Shown here piece by piece: positions 1 through 5,185 of a stretch of DNA of 5,290 nucleotides. The notes below the pieces were generated by a model. The model was not told the origin of the DNA. It searched no databases and saw only the letters and a program-made list of their open reading frames with translations. The position numbers and the translations under genes are program-made. Each line of letters starts with the position of its first letter. The first letter of the stretch is position 1. The DNA is taken from the NCBI GenBank assembly GCA_021819025.1, contig JAKASN010000179.1, forward strand, positions 1 to 5,290. Direction: 5' to 3'. Origin of the DNA: Actinomycetes bacterium. Its GTDB lineage: Bacteria > Actinomycetota > Acidimicrobiia > Acidimicrobiales > Acidimicrobiaceae.

Positions 1-1
1 G

Positions 2-253
2 CCCTATCGGCGTGCCCGGGCCTGGTTCATCGAGAGCTACAACCCTGCGGGGGGCGAAGTCGGCGGCTGCCGCTTTATTACGCCGCTGGTCGGCGAGAAC
101 TGGGAGCTCGCCATGATCTATGACACCAACATCTTCGTGCCGCACTGGAAGCGCCAGGTGATCTGCTCGAGCTTCATGCCCGGCGAATGGAAACCGAAGC
201 GTCGGTCGATAAAGCCGAGCACCAAGGAGACTGTTGCCACCTGGTTCAACTAG
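2..253 (+). CDS. C-terminal part of an unrecognised protein (5' end outside window)
   Basis: An open frame enters from the left edge and runs 83 codons to TAG at 251-253. The residues look like a real globular protein: an aromatic- and charge-balanced stretch (AWFIESYNPAGGEVGGCRF, then NWELAMIYDTN and FVPHWKRQV) followed by a basic, lysine/arginine-rich tail ending in TWFN. I do not recognise the family, and no catalytic motif is visible. The last residues and the stop lie inside the left 37-bp direct repeat (237-273), so the C-terminus coincides with the boundary of the inserted cassette. The gene converges on the nucleotidyltransferase gene, and the two use the same CTAG (250-253) for their stops. 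Given the downstream ArdC-like and LPD1 genes it is probably a plasmid or ICE gene, but that is inference from context only. Confidence 0.6.
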   Translation, partial: PYRRARAWFIESYNPAGGEVGGCRFITPLVGENWELAMIYDTNIFVPHWKRQVICSSFMPGEWKPKRRSIKPSTKETVATWFN

Positions 254-273
254 AGGCGAAATCTCGGACCCGA
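237..273. repeat. Left copy of 37-bp perfect direct repeat (cassette boundary)
   Basis: Bases 237-273 are identical to 1509-1545, with identity ending abruptly on both sides (236 G versus 1508 T; 274 G versus 1546 T). The copy starts CCACCTGGTTCAACTAG. CTAG at 250-253 gives a TAG stop on each strand. The minus strand encodes SGPRFRL-stop, the C-terminus of the nucleotidyltransferase; the plus strand encodes TWFN-stop, the C-terminus of the partial gene. In this copy the right end also forms a perfect small dyad, CTCGG-AC-CCGAG (263-274). It is far too long for an ordinary transposase target duplication and is better read as a recombination or homology site. Confidence 0.95.
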
Positions 274-960
274 GTTATGGCGGCTTTTCTCTGGCGCATC
301 GCTCGGGGGCTGAATGAAAATATCGTTACCAACATTTATGCCAAACTGTTCCTCAAGGAACCCTTTGTACTCGCGAGCTAACTCCAGGGCTTGTATGAAC
401 CACTCCGGTTTTACTACCTCCAGATAGACCAGCTGCATTTCGGATAGGATGTTTCCCAAGCACTCTTCCCGGCTTTGTCTGGTCTCAAGCGTTTTGAGCA
501 GATATTGGCTGCGGGCAATAATTTCCTGCGGTGATGTCACTTGTACCAACAGTGGCAAGTCGTCCCGATCCTTCTCCCTCATACTGGAGGACTTGATCAC
601 AAACAGCGTCTCAGGACTAATGGCAGCGATGTCTACGGTAAACCCTTCTATTTCGAGCGATTCCAGCACTTGCGCATCTTGTTCAATGTCTTGAATCTTC
701 AGCTGGCCCCAGAGGTTGTTCTTGCTCGTGACGTCTATCCGATACCCCGAGCGGCTCTCAATGTCCTCAGCAATGCCGTAAAACTCATCATCGGGGTAGA
801 AGATGTCTATGTCTTCGGATTCATCGCGCAGGCCCCGGAGCGCCATGGCAGTACCGCCTACAACGATGATCGTCTTCGGTGGGCGGGCATGGAATCGCAC
901 GTAGTCCGCTGCCATCTGGCGGATAATTCCAATCGCCGCTTCACGGTCTACTGCTTGCAT
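250..960 (-). CDS. DUF6036/AbiEii-type nucleotidyltransferase, likely toxin-antitoxin or abortive-infection component
   Basis: This 236-aa protein has the hallmarks of a minimal Pol-beta-fold nucleotidyltransferase: VVGGTAMALRG (GGT at residues 35-37), the metal-binding pair D50-x-D52 in EDIDIF, and a likely third carboxylate D110 in GFTVDIA. A downstream block has K123 and MREKDRDDL (127-135), similar to the K...R.KD..D block of AbiEii/MenA-type enzymes. Members of this superfamily transfer nucleotides to tRNA or protein targets and often act as toxins or antitoxins; the substrate here cannot be read from sequence. The ATG at 960 is preceded by GGAG at 966-963, a close but usable ribosome site, and overlaps the upstream gene by 20 nt, implying translational coupling. 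The stop codon and the last seven residues, SGPRFRL, come from the flanking direct repeat, so the C-terminus depends on where the cassette sits. Two-gene context supports a stability or defence role. Confidence 0.85.
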   Translation of the reverse strand: MQAVDREAAIGIIRQMAADYVRFHARPPKTIIVVGGTAMALRGLRDESEDIDIFYPDDEFYGIAEDIESRSGYRIDVTSKNNLWGQLKIQDIEQDAQVLESLEIEGFTVDIAAISPETLFVIKSSSMREKDRDDLPLLVQVTSPQEIIARSQYLLKTLETRQSREECLGNILSEMQLVYLEVVKPEWFIQALELAREYKGFLEEQFGINVGNDIFIQPPSDAPEKSRHNSGPRFRL

Positions 961-1261
961 GTCTCCGTTTACTCATCTCGCGAGTCAAATGCTGGCGCGT
1001 ATGTTCAGCCAGTATTTCCAGGTCGCGGTTTCGGCTTCGTGCCGATGCCGCTACACGCACCCATTGGGGAAGTCGCTCCAGCGTGGTGCAGCCCGGCCAT
1101 ATTTTTCCTGCCAGCCGCAGTCCCTTGGCGTGCTCTATGCCCAAGACTGGACGCACCGCCAGGCGAGAACGGACTTGCGCCAGGCAAGCTTGCGCGAAGA
1201 TCTGACGCAATGGTTCCGGCCAATGGTCTGGCGGGACCTGGTTTTCCCATAAGTCGGCCAT
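941..1261 (-). CDS. Unrecognised 106-aa protein, candidate partner of the nucleotidyltransferase
   Basis: The gene starts at ATG 1261 (MADLWENQVPPDHWPEPL) and ends with TGA at 943-941, overlapping the nucleotidyltransferase start by 20 nt. The frame stays open further upstream to a TTG at 1336, but that TTG is the first triplet of a -35 box and the transcript should begin near 1301, so the longer start is not plausible. There is no strong Shine-Dalgarno sequence before 1261 in a leader of about 40 nt. The protein is small and basic, with a tryptophan/proline-rich N-terminus and an arginine-rich C-terminal half (ARSRNRDLEILAEHTRQHL then SKRRHASSRP). I see no known helix-turn-helix or catalytic motif. 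Its position as first gene of a tightly overlapping pair with a nucleotidyltransferase suggests an antitoxin or regulator; this is inference from gene order. Protein identity and exact start remain uncertain. Confidence 0.6.
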   Translation of the reverse strand: MADLWENQVPPDHWPEPLRQIFAQACLAQVRSRLAVRPVLGIEHAKGLRLAGKIWPGCTTLERLPQWVRVAASARSRNRDLEILAEHTRQHLTREMSKRRHASSRP

Positions 1262-1307
1262 GGCATAGAGAACTTTGTCGCGATCAGAAATGTTGTTTAT
1301 GTCTTCT

Positions 1308-1336
1308 ATTATACCCGACAAATGCCACAAAGTCAA
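1308..1336 (-). promoter_or_regulatory. Near-consensus sigma-70 promoter of the cassette operon
   Basis: On the minus strand, TTGACT (1336-1331) is followed after exactly 17 bp (1330-1314) by a perfect TATAAT (1313-1308). Transcription should start near 1301, about 40 nt before the ATG at 1261, and read through both cassette genes. The surrounding DNA is AT-rich (23 of 60 G+C at 1261-1320) compared with the flanking plasmid genes. An inverted repeat TGTC (1300-1303) and GACA (1317-1320), 13 bp apart, spans the -10 box and could be an operator half-site pair for autoregulation; it is short and may be chance. Confidence 0.85.
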
Positions 1337-1492
1337 TGACCTGATAGGCTTAATCGCCTGCTAAAGGCATCTTTTCATGGAGTTGCACTCCGTAATTCGT
1401 TCGCCAACATATGCCCGAGAGCATCAGGTCGGCCAGATGAGCATAGGCATTGACAAGGCGCAGCGCCAGAGCCGTTGGCGTTGGATTTTGCC

Positions 1493-1517
1493 ACCAGGAG
1501 GAGCGGCTCCACCTGGT
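1493..1517. repeat. 25-bp imperfect palindrome abutting the right direct repeat
   Basis: Arms 1493-1504 and 1506-1517 pair in 11 of 12 positions around a single central base; the only mismatch is A1499 opposite A1511. The right arm extends into the right 37-bp repeat, the left arm is cassette DNA. At the equivalent place beside the left repeat (221-245) only part of the dyad is kept: the outer ACCA/TGGT and a few inner pairs. The structure lies just past the ArdC-like stop codon. It has no following T-run on the minus strand, so it is not a standard terminator. A recombinase-binding dyad or a transcript-end hairpin are both possible. Confidence 0.65.
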
Positions 1518-1545
1518 TCAACTAGAGGCGAAATCTCGGACCCGA
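1509..1545. repeat. Right copy of 37-bp perfect direct repeat (cassette boundary)
   Basis: This copy is identical base for base to 237-273. CTAG at 1522-1525 supplies the ArdC-like stop (1524-1522, minus strand), and the repeat codes for that protein's final SGPRFRL, exactly as the left copy does for the nucleotidyltransferase. On the plus strand the frame leading to TAG at 1523-1525 reads STWFN-stop, echoing the TWFN ending of the left partial gene, but no real plus-strand gene leads into it here: that frame is interrupted by a TGA about 90 bases upstream. Confidence 0.95.
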
Positions 1546-2544
1546 TGGCACGAGCACCTTGGGCTTGGGATTGGGCTTGGGTACCACTGCGAGTTCCCGC
1601 GCGGCTTCGGGTTCTTCGGCCCGAGCCAGGGCGAAGCCGAGCACGTAGTCGCTGATCTTTTGGGCAGAGGAGATCGCTGCCATCAGCTCCGGCTTGCGCT
1701 GATCCTCCGGGAGCGCACCCAGCCAGCCCGTGAGATAGGCGGCGGAGTTGTCGAGGCCGGAGCGCTCGGTGCGGTCCACCTGTGCGGGATCGAAGGCAAC
1801 TCCGAGCACTCTGGCGCTCATCGCGGCGGAGATCTCGGCGCGGAGCTCTTCCTTGGCGTAGTCCGCACTGCCAAAGAGATGATTCAGATCGCGCTTCAGG
1901 CGCTCCTTGTGGCCGGTGGCATGGCCGATCTCATGCAGGAGCACGGTGTCGTAGTCCGCGGCGGTGGCGAATGAGGAGAGCGCGGGGATGCGGATGACAT
2001 CAGCGCTCGGGCGGTAGTAGGCCTGGGTTCCTCCGATGCTCAGGGTGGCCCCCATGCCAGAGACTATTGCTGTGACGCGGGGGTCGGGTTCGGGGGATGC
2101 TTCGGAGATCTCGGGGCTCGGCAGTTCGGGCATACCCTCGATCTGGGAGGCGTGAAAGACCGTGTAGTACCTCACCACGAGACGCTTTTCCTTGAGCGTG
2201 GCCTCATCTCCATCGACCTCGAGGTCCTTGGAGCTTTCCAGCACCATCCATTTTTCCACGGAGATGCCATGCGATCCCTTGCGGATGTGCCAATTCTTCT
2301 CCTGGGCTTGTCTGAAGGTGCACCAGCGGGGATCCGAGTCTGGCTGGTTGAGGCCGAGCCAGAATTGGTTGATGCCTCGGTAGTGCTTTCCAGTCACTGC
2401 GTTGAGCGGGGTATCGTCGCCTGCGGCGGGGTCCCAAGGCCTTTGCCAGGGGGCGGTGCCAGCTTCGATGTGGCTGATCAGCGCGTCGGCGAGATCCTGG
2501 CGGATGTCCTTGCGGGGTTTTGTGTTTATTTCTGTTTTGGTCAT
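1522..2544 (-). CDS. ArdC-like antirestriction protein: ssDNA-binding domain plus zincin metallopeptidase
   Basis: The 340-aa protein has an N-terminal ArdC-type ssDNA-binding domain (formerly DUF1738) at about residues 10-130: DIRQDLADALISHIEAGTA, APWQRPW, then GKHYRGINQFWLGL and a WCTFRQA block followed by RKGSHGI. A C-terminal zincin-like peptidase domain at about 155-320 carries HEIGH at 204-208 (zinc ligands H204 and H208, catalytic E205) and a likely third ligand E238 in EELRAEISA. ArdC proteins of conjugative plasmids coat incoming single-stranded DNA and protect it from host restriction; that role is inferred by family. I chose ATG 2544 because MTKTEINTKPRKDIRQDL matches where the family domain begins; the frame is open to 2667 but that part overlaps the end of the LPD1 gene. 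The start is 67 nt after the LPD1 stop, so co-transcription is likely. The tail is a PK-rich repeat followed by SGPRFRL from the direct repeat. Confidence 0.9.
   Translation of the reverse strand: MTKTEINTKPRKDIRQDLADALISHIEAGTAPWQRPWDPAAGDDTPLNAVTGKHYRGINQFWLGLNQPDSDPRWCTFRQAQEKNWHIRKGSHGISVEKWMVLESSKDLEVDGDEATLKEKRLVVRYYTVFHASQIEGMPELPSPEISEASPEPDPRVTAIVSGMGATLSIGGTQAYYRPSADVIRIPALSSFATAADYDTVLLHEIGHATGHKERLKRDLNHLFGSADYAKEELRAEISAAMSARVLGVAFDPAQVDRTERSGLDNSAAYLTGWLGALPEDQRKPELMAAISSAQKISDYVLGFALARAEEPEAARELAVVPKPNPKPKVLVPSGPRFRL
1558..1581. repeat. Four tandem hexamers encoding a Pro-Lys/Asn tail
   Basis: Four successive 6-bp units (CTTGGG, CTTGGG, ATTGGG, CTTGGG on the plus strand) encode the alternating PKPNPKPK near the C-terminus of the ArdC-like protein. 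The repeat lies about a dozen bases inside the cassette boundary. Such short tandem repeats can change length by slippage, here in steps of two residues without a frameshift. Confidence 0.85.
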
Positions 2545-2571
2545 GCCGATATGTATGTCGCAAGGGCGAAG
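2542..2571 (-). promoter_or_regulatory. Leader motif shared with the LPD1 gene (ArdC-like copy)
   Basis: Read on the minus strand, the 30 bases ending with the ArdC-like ATG match the 30 bases ending with the LPD1 ATG in 20 positions without gaps. The matching blocks are CTTCGCnC at the 5' end, then CATA-nn-TAT and GGCATG at the 3' end; the six bases between the blocks do not match. Neither leader has a strong Shine-Dalgarno sequence. It could be a common operator or translational control site, or a remnant of shared ancestry. Confidence 0.4.
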
Positions 2572-2611
2572 GCGCTTGGTCGCGACATCGATGAAATCCA
2601 TCCAACAATGG

Positions 2612-4849
2612 TCAGAAGCGCATCCGCAGCTGGGTCCCGGCTCTCTGGCGATAGGGAGCGTCGGCATCCTCTTGTTGCATTGCCTTCAGCAGCGTCTCGG
2701 TGAAGGCCGAGCGGAAGCGCTCGCGTTCTGATCCCGCTGGGTTGGGGTTGGCCCGATGCATTGCGGGGTCGAAGCACTCTGGAGCGCTCGAGGCGTCCAG
2801 GAAGCCGTTAGCGATGCCGTGGATCTCACGCAAGCGATCAAACACCACAGCCGATCCTGCGCGAGCGAAGAGTTCCGTCGGTGCGCTCCAGTAGCCGGTA
2901 GCCTTGTTGCCATTGAGAATCTGGGCCTGGGTGAGATAGGCAGTCTGTCCCGAGCGGGAGGCGACCTCGCGGCGGATGCGCCGGTCGAGCTTGATCCATG
3001 TTGAGTCGTAGGTTTTCTCACTCCACAGCGTTGCCAGCGCGGCGGCGGCGGGCGTGGGCACTCCGTGCTGGACAAGGCCGCTTTCCATGTTTCTGCGTGC
3101 CGTTTCGACCTTCACGTAACGCCCTGCGCAGGCATAGGTAACCACCGGACGGGGATCTGTCGCCCAGTCGGATATCGTTTCCAGCATCGCCGCGCCGAAG
3201 CTCTGCCAGGTCTCGGGTGAACCGCTGGCGGCGGCGAGTTCCTTTTCCACTGCCGGTGGCAGCAGGGCCTCAAGTAGCAAGTCCAGCTTGCGCGCGGTGG
3301 CGACCTCCAAGGCTTCGGCGTTGCTCATGCGGCGGTCTTGGCGGCTGAGGACCCTGACAAAGTCAGAGACCGGGTTTCCCGGCATTTCGGAGGCCAGGGA
3401 GGCGCGGGCTGGGAGTTCGCTTGCGACCTTGTGGTCATAGGCGTGCATCCACTCATGGGCGAGAGCTCCGCCTCCTTTGGTCTTGGTGAGATTGATGACA
3501 TGCGCTGCTGGCTCGTAGTGCGCTGCGGCATTGCCGCCGCGTCCCCGTGCCCCGAGGGCGAGACCGAGACTTTGAGGTCCCGAAGTTCCTTCTATGGGCA
3601 GGGCGAGATACTGGGGAGAGACTTCGAGGGCCAGGGCGAGATCGCTCATGGCGTCGTATGCCAGATTGAGCATCTCCTGGCGCTCGGACTGGGTCGCCCA
3701 GTTTCCGTACTGGATGCCCCTGAAGGGAACCAGTCGATAGAGGTCGTCCTCGGTGACGTTGCCGCTGCGCCGGGAGGGCGCGCTGCTCTTGGTTTCGCGC
3801 TTCAGGTTCTCGAAGCGGGTGGCGGGCATGATCTTGGGGCGGAGGATGCTTTCGAAAGACAGGGAGTCGTTATCTTCCGAGCGGGACACCTTCTTTGGCT
3901 TGATGGTGGTCCAGGGGTCGAATCCGGGGGTGGCCGAGATGCGGGAGTACACCTCATCGGCGGCGAGGTCAAGGGTGCCGAAATGGCTCTCGACGGCGGC
4001 GCGATCCGCCTCGCGCAGATCGATGGCGTAGGGATAGTCACCGGTGATCGCGCTGATCAATAAGCTGCGCAGGTACGAAGCAGCCAGGATATCTGCGGCA
4101 CCGAATTCCACCATTACCGCAGAGACCGAATCTCTCCAGCCGGGCGCGTATTCGTCGAACACCTCGGTGCGCGCCTTGGTGAGGGGGTCGTTGGCACTTA
4201 TCCGTTGTTTGCGAACCAGGGAGATCAGATGCTTGGTTCCCCTGTTGGCGGGGGCGGATCTCAGCCATGCGGCTGCACCGTCTTGGGGGCTCAGGTAGTC
4301 ATTGGCCCCGAGATAGGTTTCTATCTGATCTATTACCATCGGGCCGTCGCGATAGCTCCGGTTGCCCACCTGAGAGAAGCCGATATCGTTGATTTCGGGC
4401 CAGGTGGCATCGAGGGGGAAGCTTTCCATGTCGGCGGCGATGCCTTTGAGGGTGGCCTCGTAGCAGAGTCCAAAGATGTATCCCTCATGCGGGGTGAGAG
4501 TGTGGTACCGGCCGTGGGTCGGTTTTAGATCCATTGAAGCTGCCGACGCTGCAACGCCTCGGTAGAGCACCCGCCAGGCGAGGGCCAGGGACGGGCTTGC
4601 ACCTTGGGACTGCAATTGCGCCAGGCGCTCATCGAGGGATCCCCAGATGTCGTCGCGGCGGATCTCGGTCAGCTTGGCCTGGATCTGGGAGCTGGAGAGT
4701 TGCGAGGCGGCGTCGTCCATGGCGGCGAGTTCGTCGAGGGCGCGGCTGGTTCTTTGGGCCTGGTCGCGGCGGGAACCGGGGATCTCTTCGCCAAAGTTCT
4801 GGCGCTTGTCGGAGGTGCTCGTTCGTTCGGCGGGGTTTTCGTTGTCCAT
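2612..4849 (-). CDS. Large LPD1-type protein with HExxH zincin motif
   Basis: The 745-aa protein begins at ATG 4849 (MDNENPAERTSTSDKRQNF). The frame is open to an ATG at 4918, but that extension would cross the intergenic repeats and has a low-quality reading, so the shorter start is preferred. The first 65 residues or so are polar and probably disordered. Residues about 80-350 contain no motif I recognise. From about residue 370 there is a clear LPD1 region (large polyvalent-protein-associated domain 1): FRGIQYGNWATQSERQEMLN, AYDAMSDLALAL, then GLALGARGRGGNAAAHYEP and INLTKTKGGGALAHEWMHAYDH. HEWMH falls at 465-469, and YWSAPTELFARA places a probable third zinc ligand at E659. Proteins of this type occur in conjugative elements and phages, often fused to or near enzymes delivered with DNA; the substrate is unknown. 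It is followed 67 nt later by the ArdC-like gene, giving two zincin genes in tandem. Confidence 0.85.
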   Translation of the reverse strand: MDNENPAERTSTSDKRQNFGEEIPGSRRDQAQRTSRALDELAAMDDAASQLSSSQIQAKLTEIRRDDIWGSLDERLAQLQSQGASPSLALAWRVLYRGVAASAASMDLKPTHGRYHTLTPHEGYIFGLCYEATLKGIAADMESFPLDATWPEINDIGFSQVGNRSYRDGPMVIDQIETYLGANDYLSPQDGAAAWLRSAPANRGTKHLISLVRKQRISANDPLTKARTEVFDEYAPGWRDSVSAVMVEFGAADILAASYLRSLLISAITGDYPYAIDLREADRAAVESHFGTLDLAADEVYSRISATPGFDPWTTIKPKKVSRSEDNDSLSFESILRPKIMPATRFENLKRETKSSAPSRRSGNVTEDDLYRLVPFRGIQYGNWATQSERQEMLNLAYDAMSDLALALEVSPQYLALPIEGTSGPQSLGLALGARGRGGNAAAHYEPAAHVINLTKTKGGGALAHEWMHAYDHKVASELPARASLASEMPGNPVSDFVRVLSRQDRRMSNAEALEVATARKLDLLLEALLPPAVEKELAAASGSPETWQSFGAAMLETISDWATDPRPVVTYACAGRYVKVETARRNMESGLVQHGVPTPAAAALATLWSEKTYDSTWIKLDRRIRREVASRSGQTAYLTQAQILNGNKATGYWSAPTELFARAGSAVVFDRLREIHGIANGFLDASSAPECFDPAMHRANPNPAGSERERFRSAFTETLLKAMQQEDADAPYRQRAGTQLRMRF

Positions 4850-4876
4850 GCCTATACATATGCACGGCGAGCGAAG
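4847..4876 (-). promoter_or_regulatory. Leader motif shared with the ArdC-like gene (LPD1 copy)
   Basis: This is the second copy of the 30-base leader described at 2542-2571, again ending at the ATG. It includes the palindrome CATATG and the run TGCATATGTATAGGCATG. A related TGCATACATA is found 48 bases further out on the plus strand (4910-4919), so CATA/TATG repeats cluster in this leader. AGG one base before the ATG is the only ribosome-site candidate. Confidence 0.4.
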
Positions 4877-4922
4877 CCTTCGCGGGGGTGCGGCGATGTT
4901 TGTTTGGGGTGCATACATAGAA

Positions 4923-4982
4923 GGTGTGCACTGGGGCCAGGGTAGCTACGAAACCCAATCCAGTCACGCCCCGGTGCACACC
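4923..4982. repeat. Long inverted repeat, 15-bp stem and 30-nt loop
   Basis: Arms 4923-4937 (GGTGTGCACTGGGGC) and 4968-4982 (GCCCCGGTGCACACC) pair over 15 positions with one G-T wobble (T4932 opposite G4973). Inside the 30-nt loop is an 8-bp perfect palindrome, GTAGCTAC (4942-4949), and a small GGGT/ACCC stem. There is no adjacent T-run in either direction, so it is not a simple terminator. An operator for the divergent promoters, a plasmid origin or oriT hairpin, or a transposon-end remnant are the main options. Confidence 0.85.
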
Positions 4983-5005
4983 CTCTTCCGCTGGCGGCGG
5001 ATACG

Positions 5006-5046
5006 GCTGGTGCGGATGCACGGGAGCTGAGGTAGCGATCACCAGC
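5006..5046. repeat. Second inverted repeat, 7-bp arms
   Basis: GCTGGTG (5006-5012) is matched by its exact reverse complement CACCAGC (5040-5046), 27 bases apart. The loop holds AGGTAGCGATCACC, which has its own GGT/ACC pairing and shares GGTAGC with the loop of the longer inverted repeat (GGGTAGCTAC, 4940-4949). Short arms make chance possible, but the shared loop word and close spacing suggest the two are related. Confidence 0.5.
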
Positions 5047-5059
5047 GAACCGTCTACGG

Positions 5060-5130
5060 GTTCTGTCTCCCACGACTGAAGTCACGGGCTTTGCACGCCA
5101 CGCTCCTTCTCGGCACGTTACAGCCGATGG
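5060..5130 (-). mobile_element. IS200/IS605-like right-end remnant (omega-RNA-like hairpins), no transposase
   Basis: On the minus strand, 5088-5069 reads CCCGTGACTTCAGTCGTGGG, followed by AGACAG. This closely resembles the hairpin at the right end of many IS200/IS605-family elements, which is also the 3' scaffold of the TnpB-associated omega RNA. It folds as an 8-bp stem with a TTCA tetraloop in which two pairs are G-T wobbles; the plus-strand version instead has two A-C mismatches, so pairing favours the minus strand. A second minus-strand hairpin, TCGGC/GCCGA with an 8-nt loop (5127-5110), lies upstream, as in such RNAs. A tnpB gene would be expected at higher coordinates, but no TnpB-like coding is visible before the lipoprotein start at 5186. 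It is therefore a solitary end, a deletion remnant or a small non-autonomous derivative. Identification rests on remembered family end sequences. Confidence 0.45.
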
Positions 5131-5185
5131 CTAGACTTGCGGAGCGCTATGCCGGAATGACGACAGGCGGAGAAAGACCGTATTC

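Larger units (their letters stand above)
237..1545. mobile_element. Candidate repeat-bounded two-gene cassette (1272-bp unit)
   Basis: Two perfect 37-bp repeats in direct orientation enclose a nucleotidyltransferase gene, its overlapping upstream partner and their promoter. One repeat plus the unique part is 1272 bp. Composition supports an insert: hand counts give 26 of 60 G+C at 301-360 against 37 of 60 at 1861-1920 in the neighbouring ArdC-like gene, though the partner gene itself is GC-rich (38 of 60 at 1081-1140). Taking out one unit would leave the plus gene and the ArdC-like gene intact and convergent on one CTAG. There is no recombinase or transposase in the unit, so it would have to be mobilised in trans or by homologous recombination. 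This arrangement is reminiscent of Xer/pdif modules, which also often carry toxin-antitoxin pairs, but the site sequence does not look like dif. Confidence 0.55.
4850..5185. other. 336-bp structured non-coding region between divergent genes
   Basis: No convincing gene is found here on either strand; open frames crossing it lack plausible starts or overlap the structures. The region separates the minus-strand LPD1/ArdC-like pair from the plus-strand lipoprotein gene, so it should hold promoters for both. I found no near-consensus -35/-10 pair. TATGTA on the minus strand (4919-4914) is a weak -10 candidate for the LPD1 gene. It contains two inverted repeats (4923-4982 and 5006-5046) and a minus-strand IS200/IS605-like end, described separately. 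Because antirestriction genes are commonly transcribed from next to oriT in leading regions, this is a candidate oriT region, but no known nic sequence is recognisable. Confidence 0.5.

Noticed and set aside
237..273. Repeat as an integron attC site
   Set aside because: GTTCAAC fits RYYYAAC and its complement fits GTTRRRY, but no matching partner core lies within 60-140 bp on the required side in either orientation, and no integrase is present.
237..273. Repeat as a tRNA 3' end or dif site
   Set aside because: GGTTCAA recalls a T-loop, but there is no acceptor stem or anticodon arm. The AT-rich XerC/XerD arms of dif are absent.
541..1344. Plus-strand 267-codon open frame across the cassette
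   Set aside because: It is antisense to the nucleotidyltransferase, whose motifs are convincing. Its own translation is rich in scattered Pro/Arg/Cys with no domain, and it lacks a ribosome site.
1493..1517. Hairpin as a Rho-independent terminator of the ArdC-like gene
   Set aside because: The stem is GC-rich, but the minus strand continues GGCAAAATCC with no T-run.
2545..2667. Upstream extension of the ArdC-like gene to 2667
   Set aside because: It overlaps the end of the LPD1 gene and the extra residues do not belong to the ArdC domain.
4850..4918. Upstream extension of the LPD1 gene to 4918
   Set aside because: The extra 23 residues are low-quality, have no ribosome site and cross the CATA/TATG-rich leader region.
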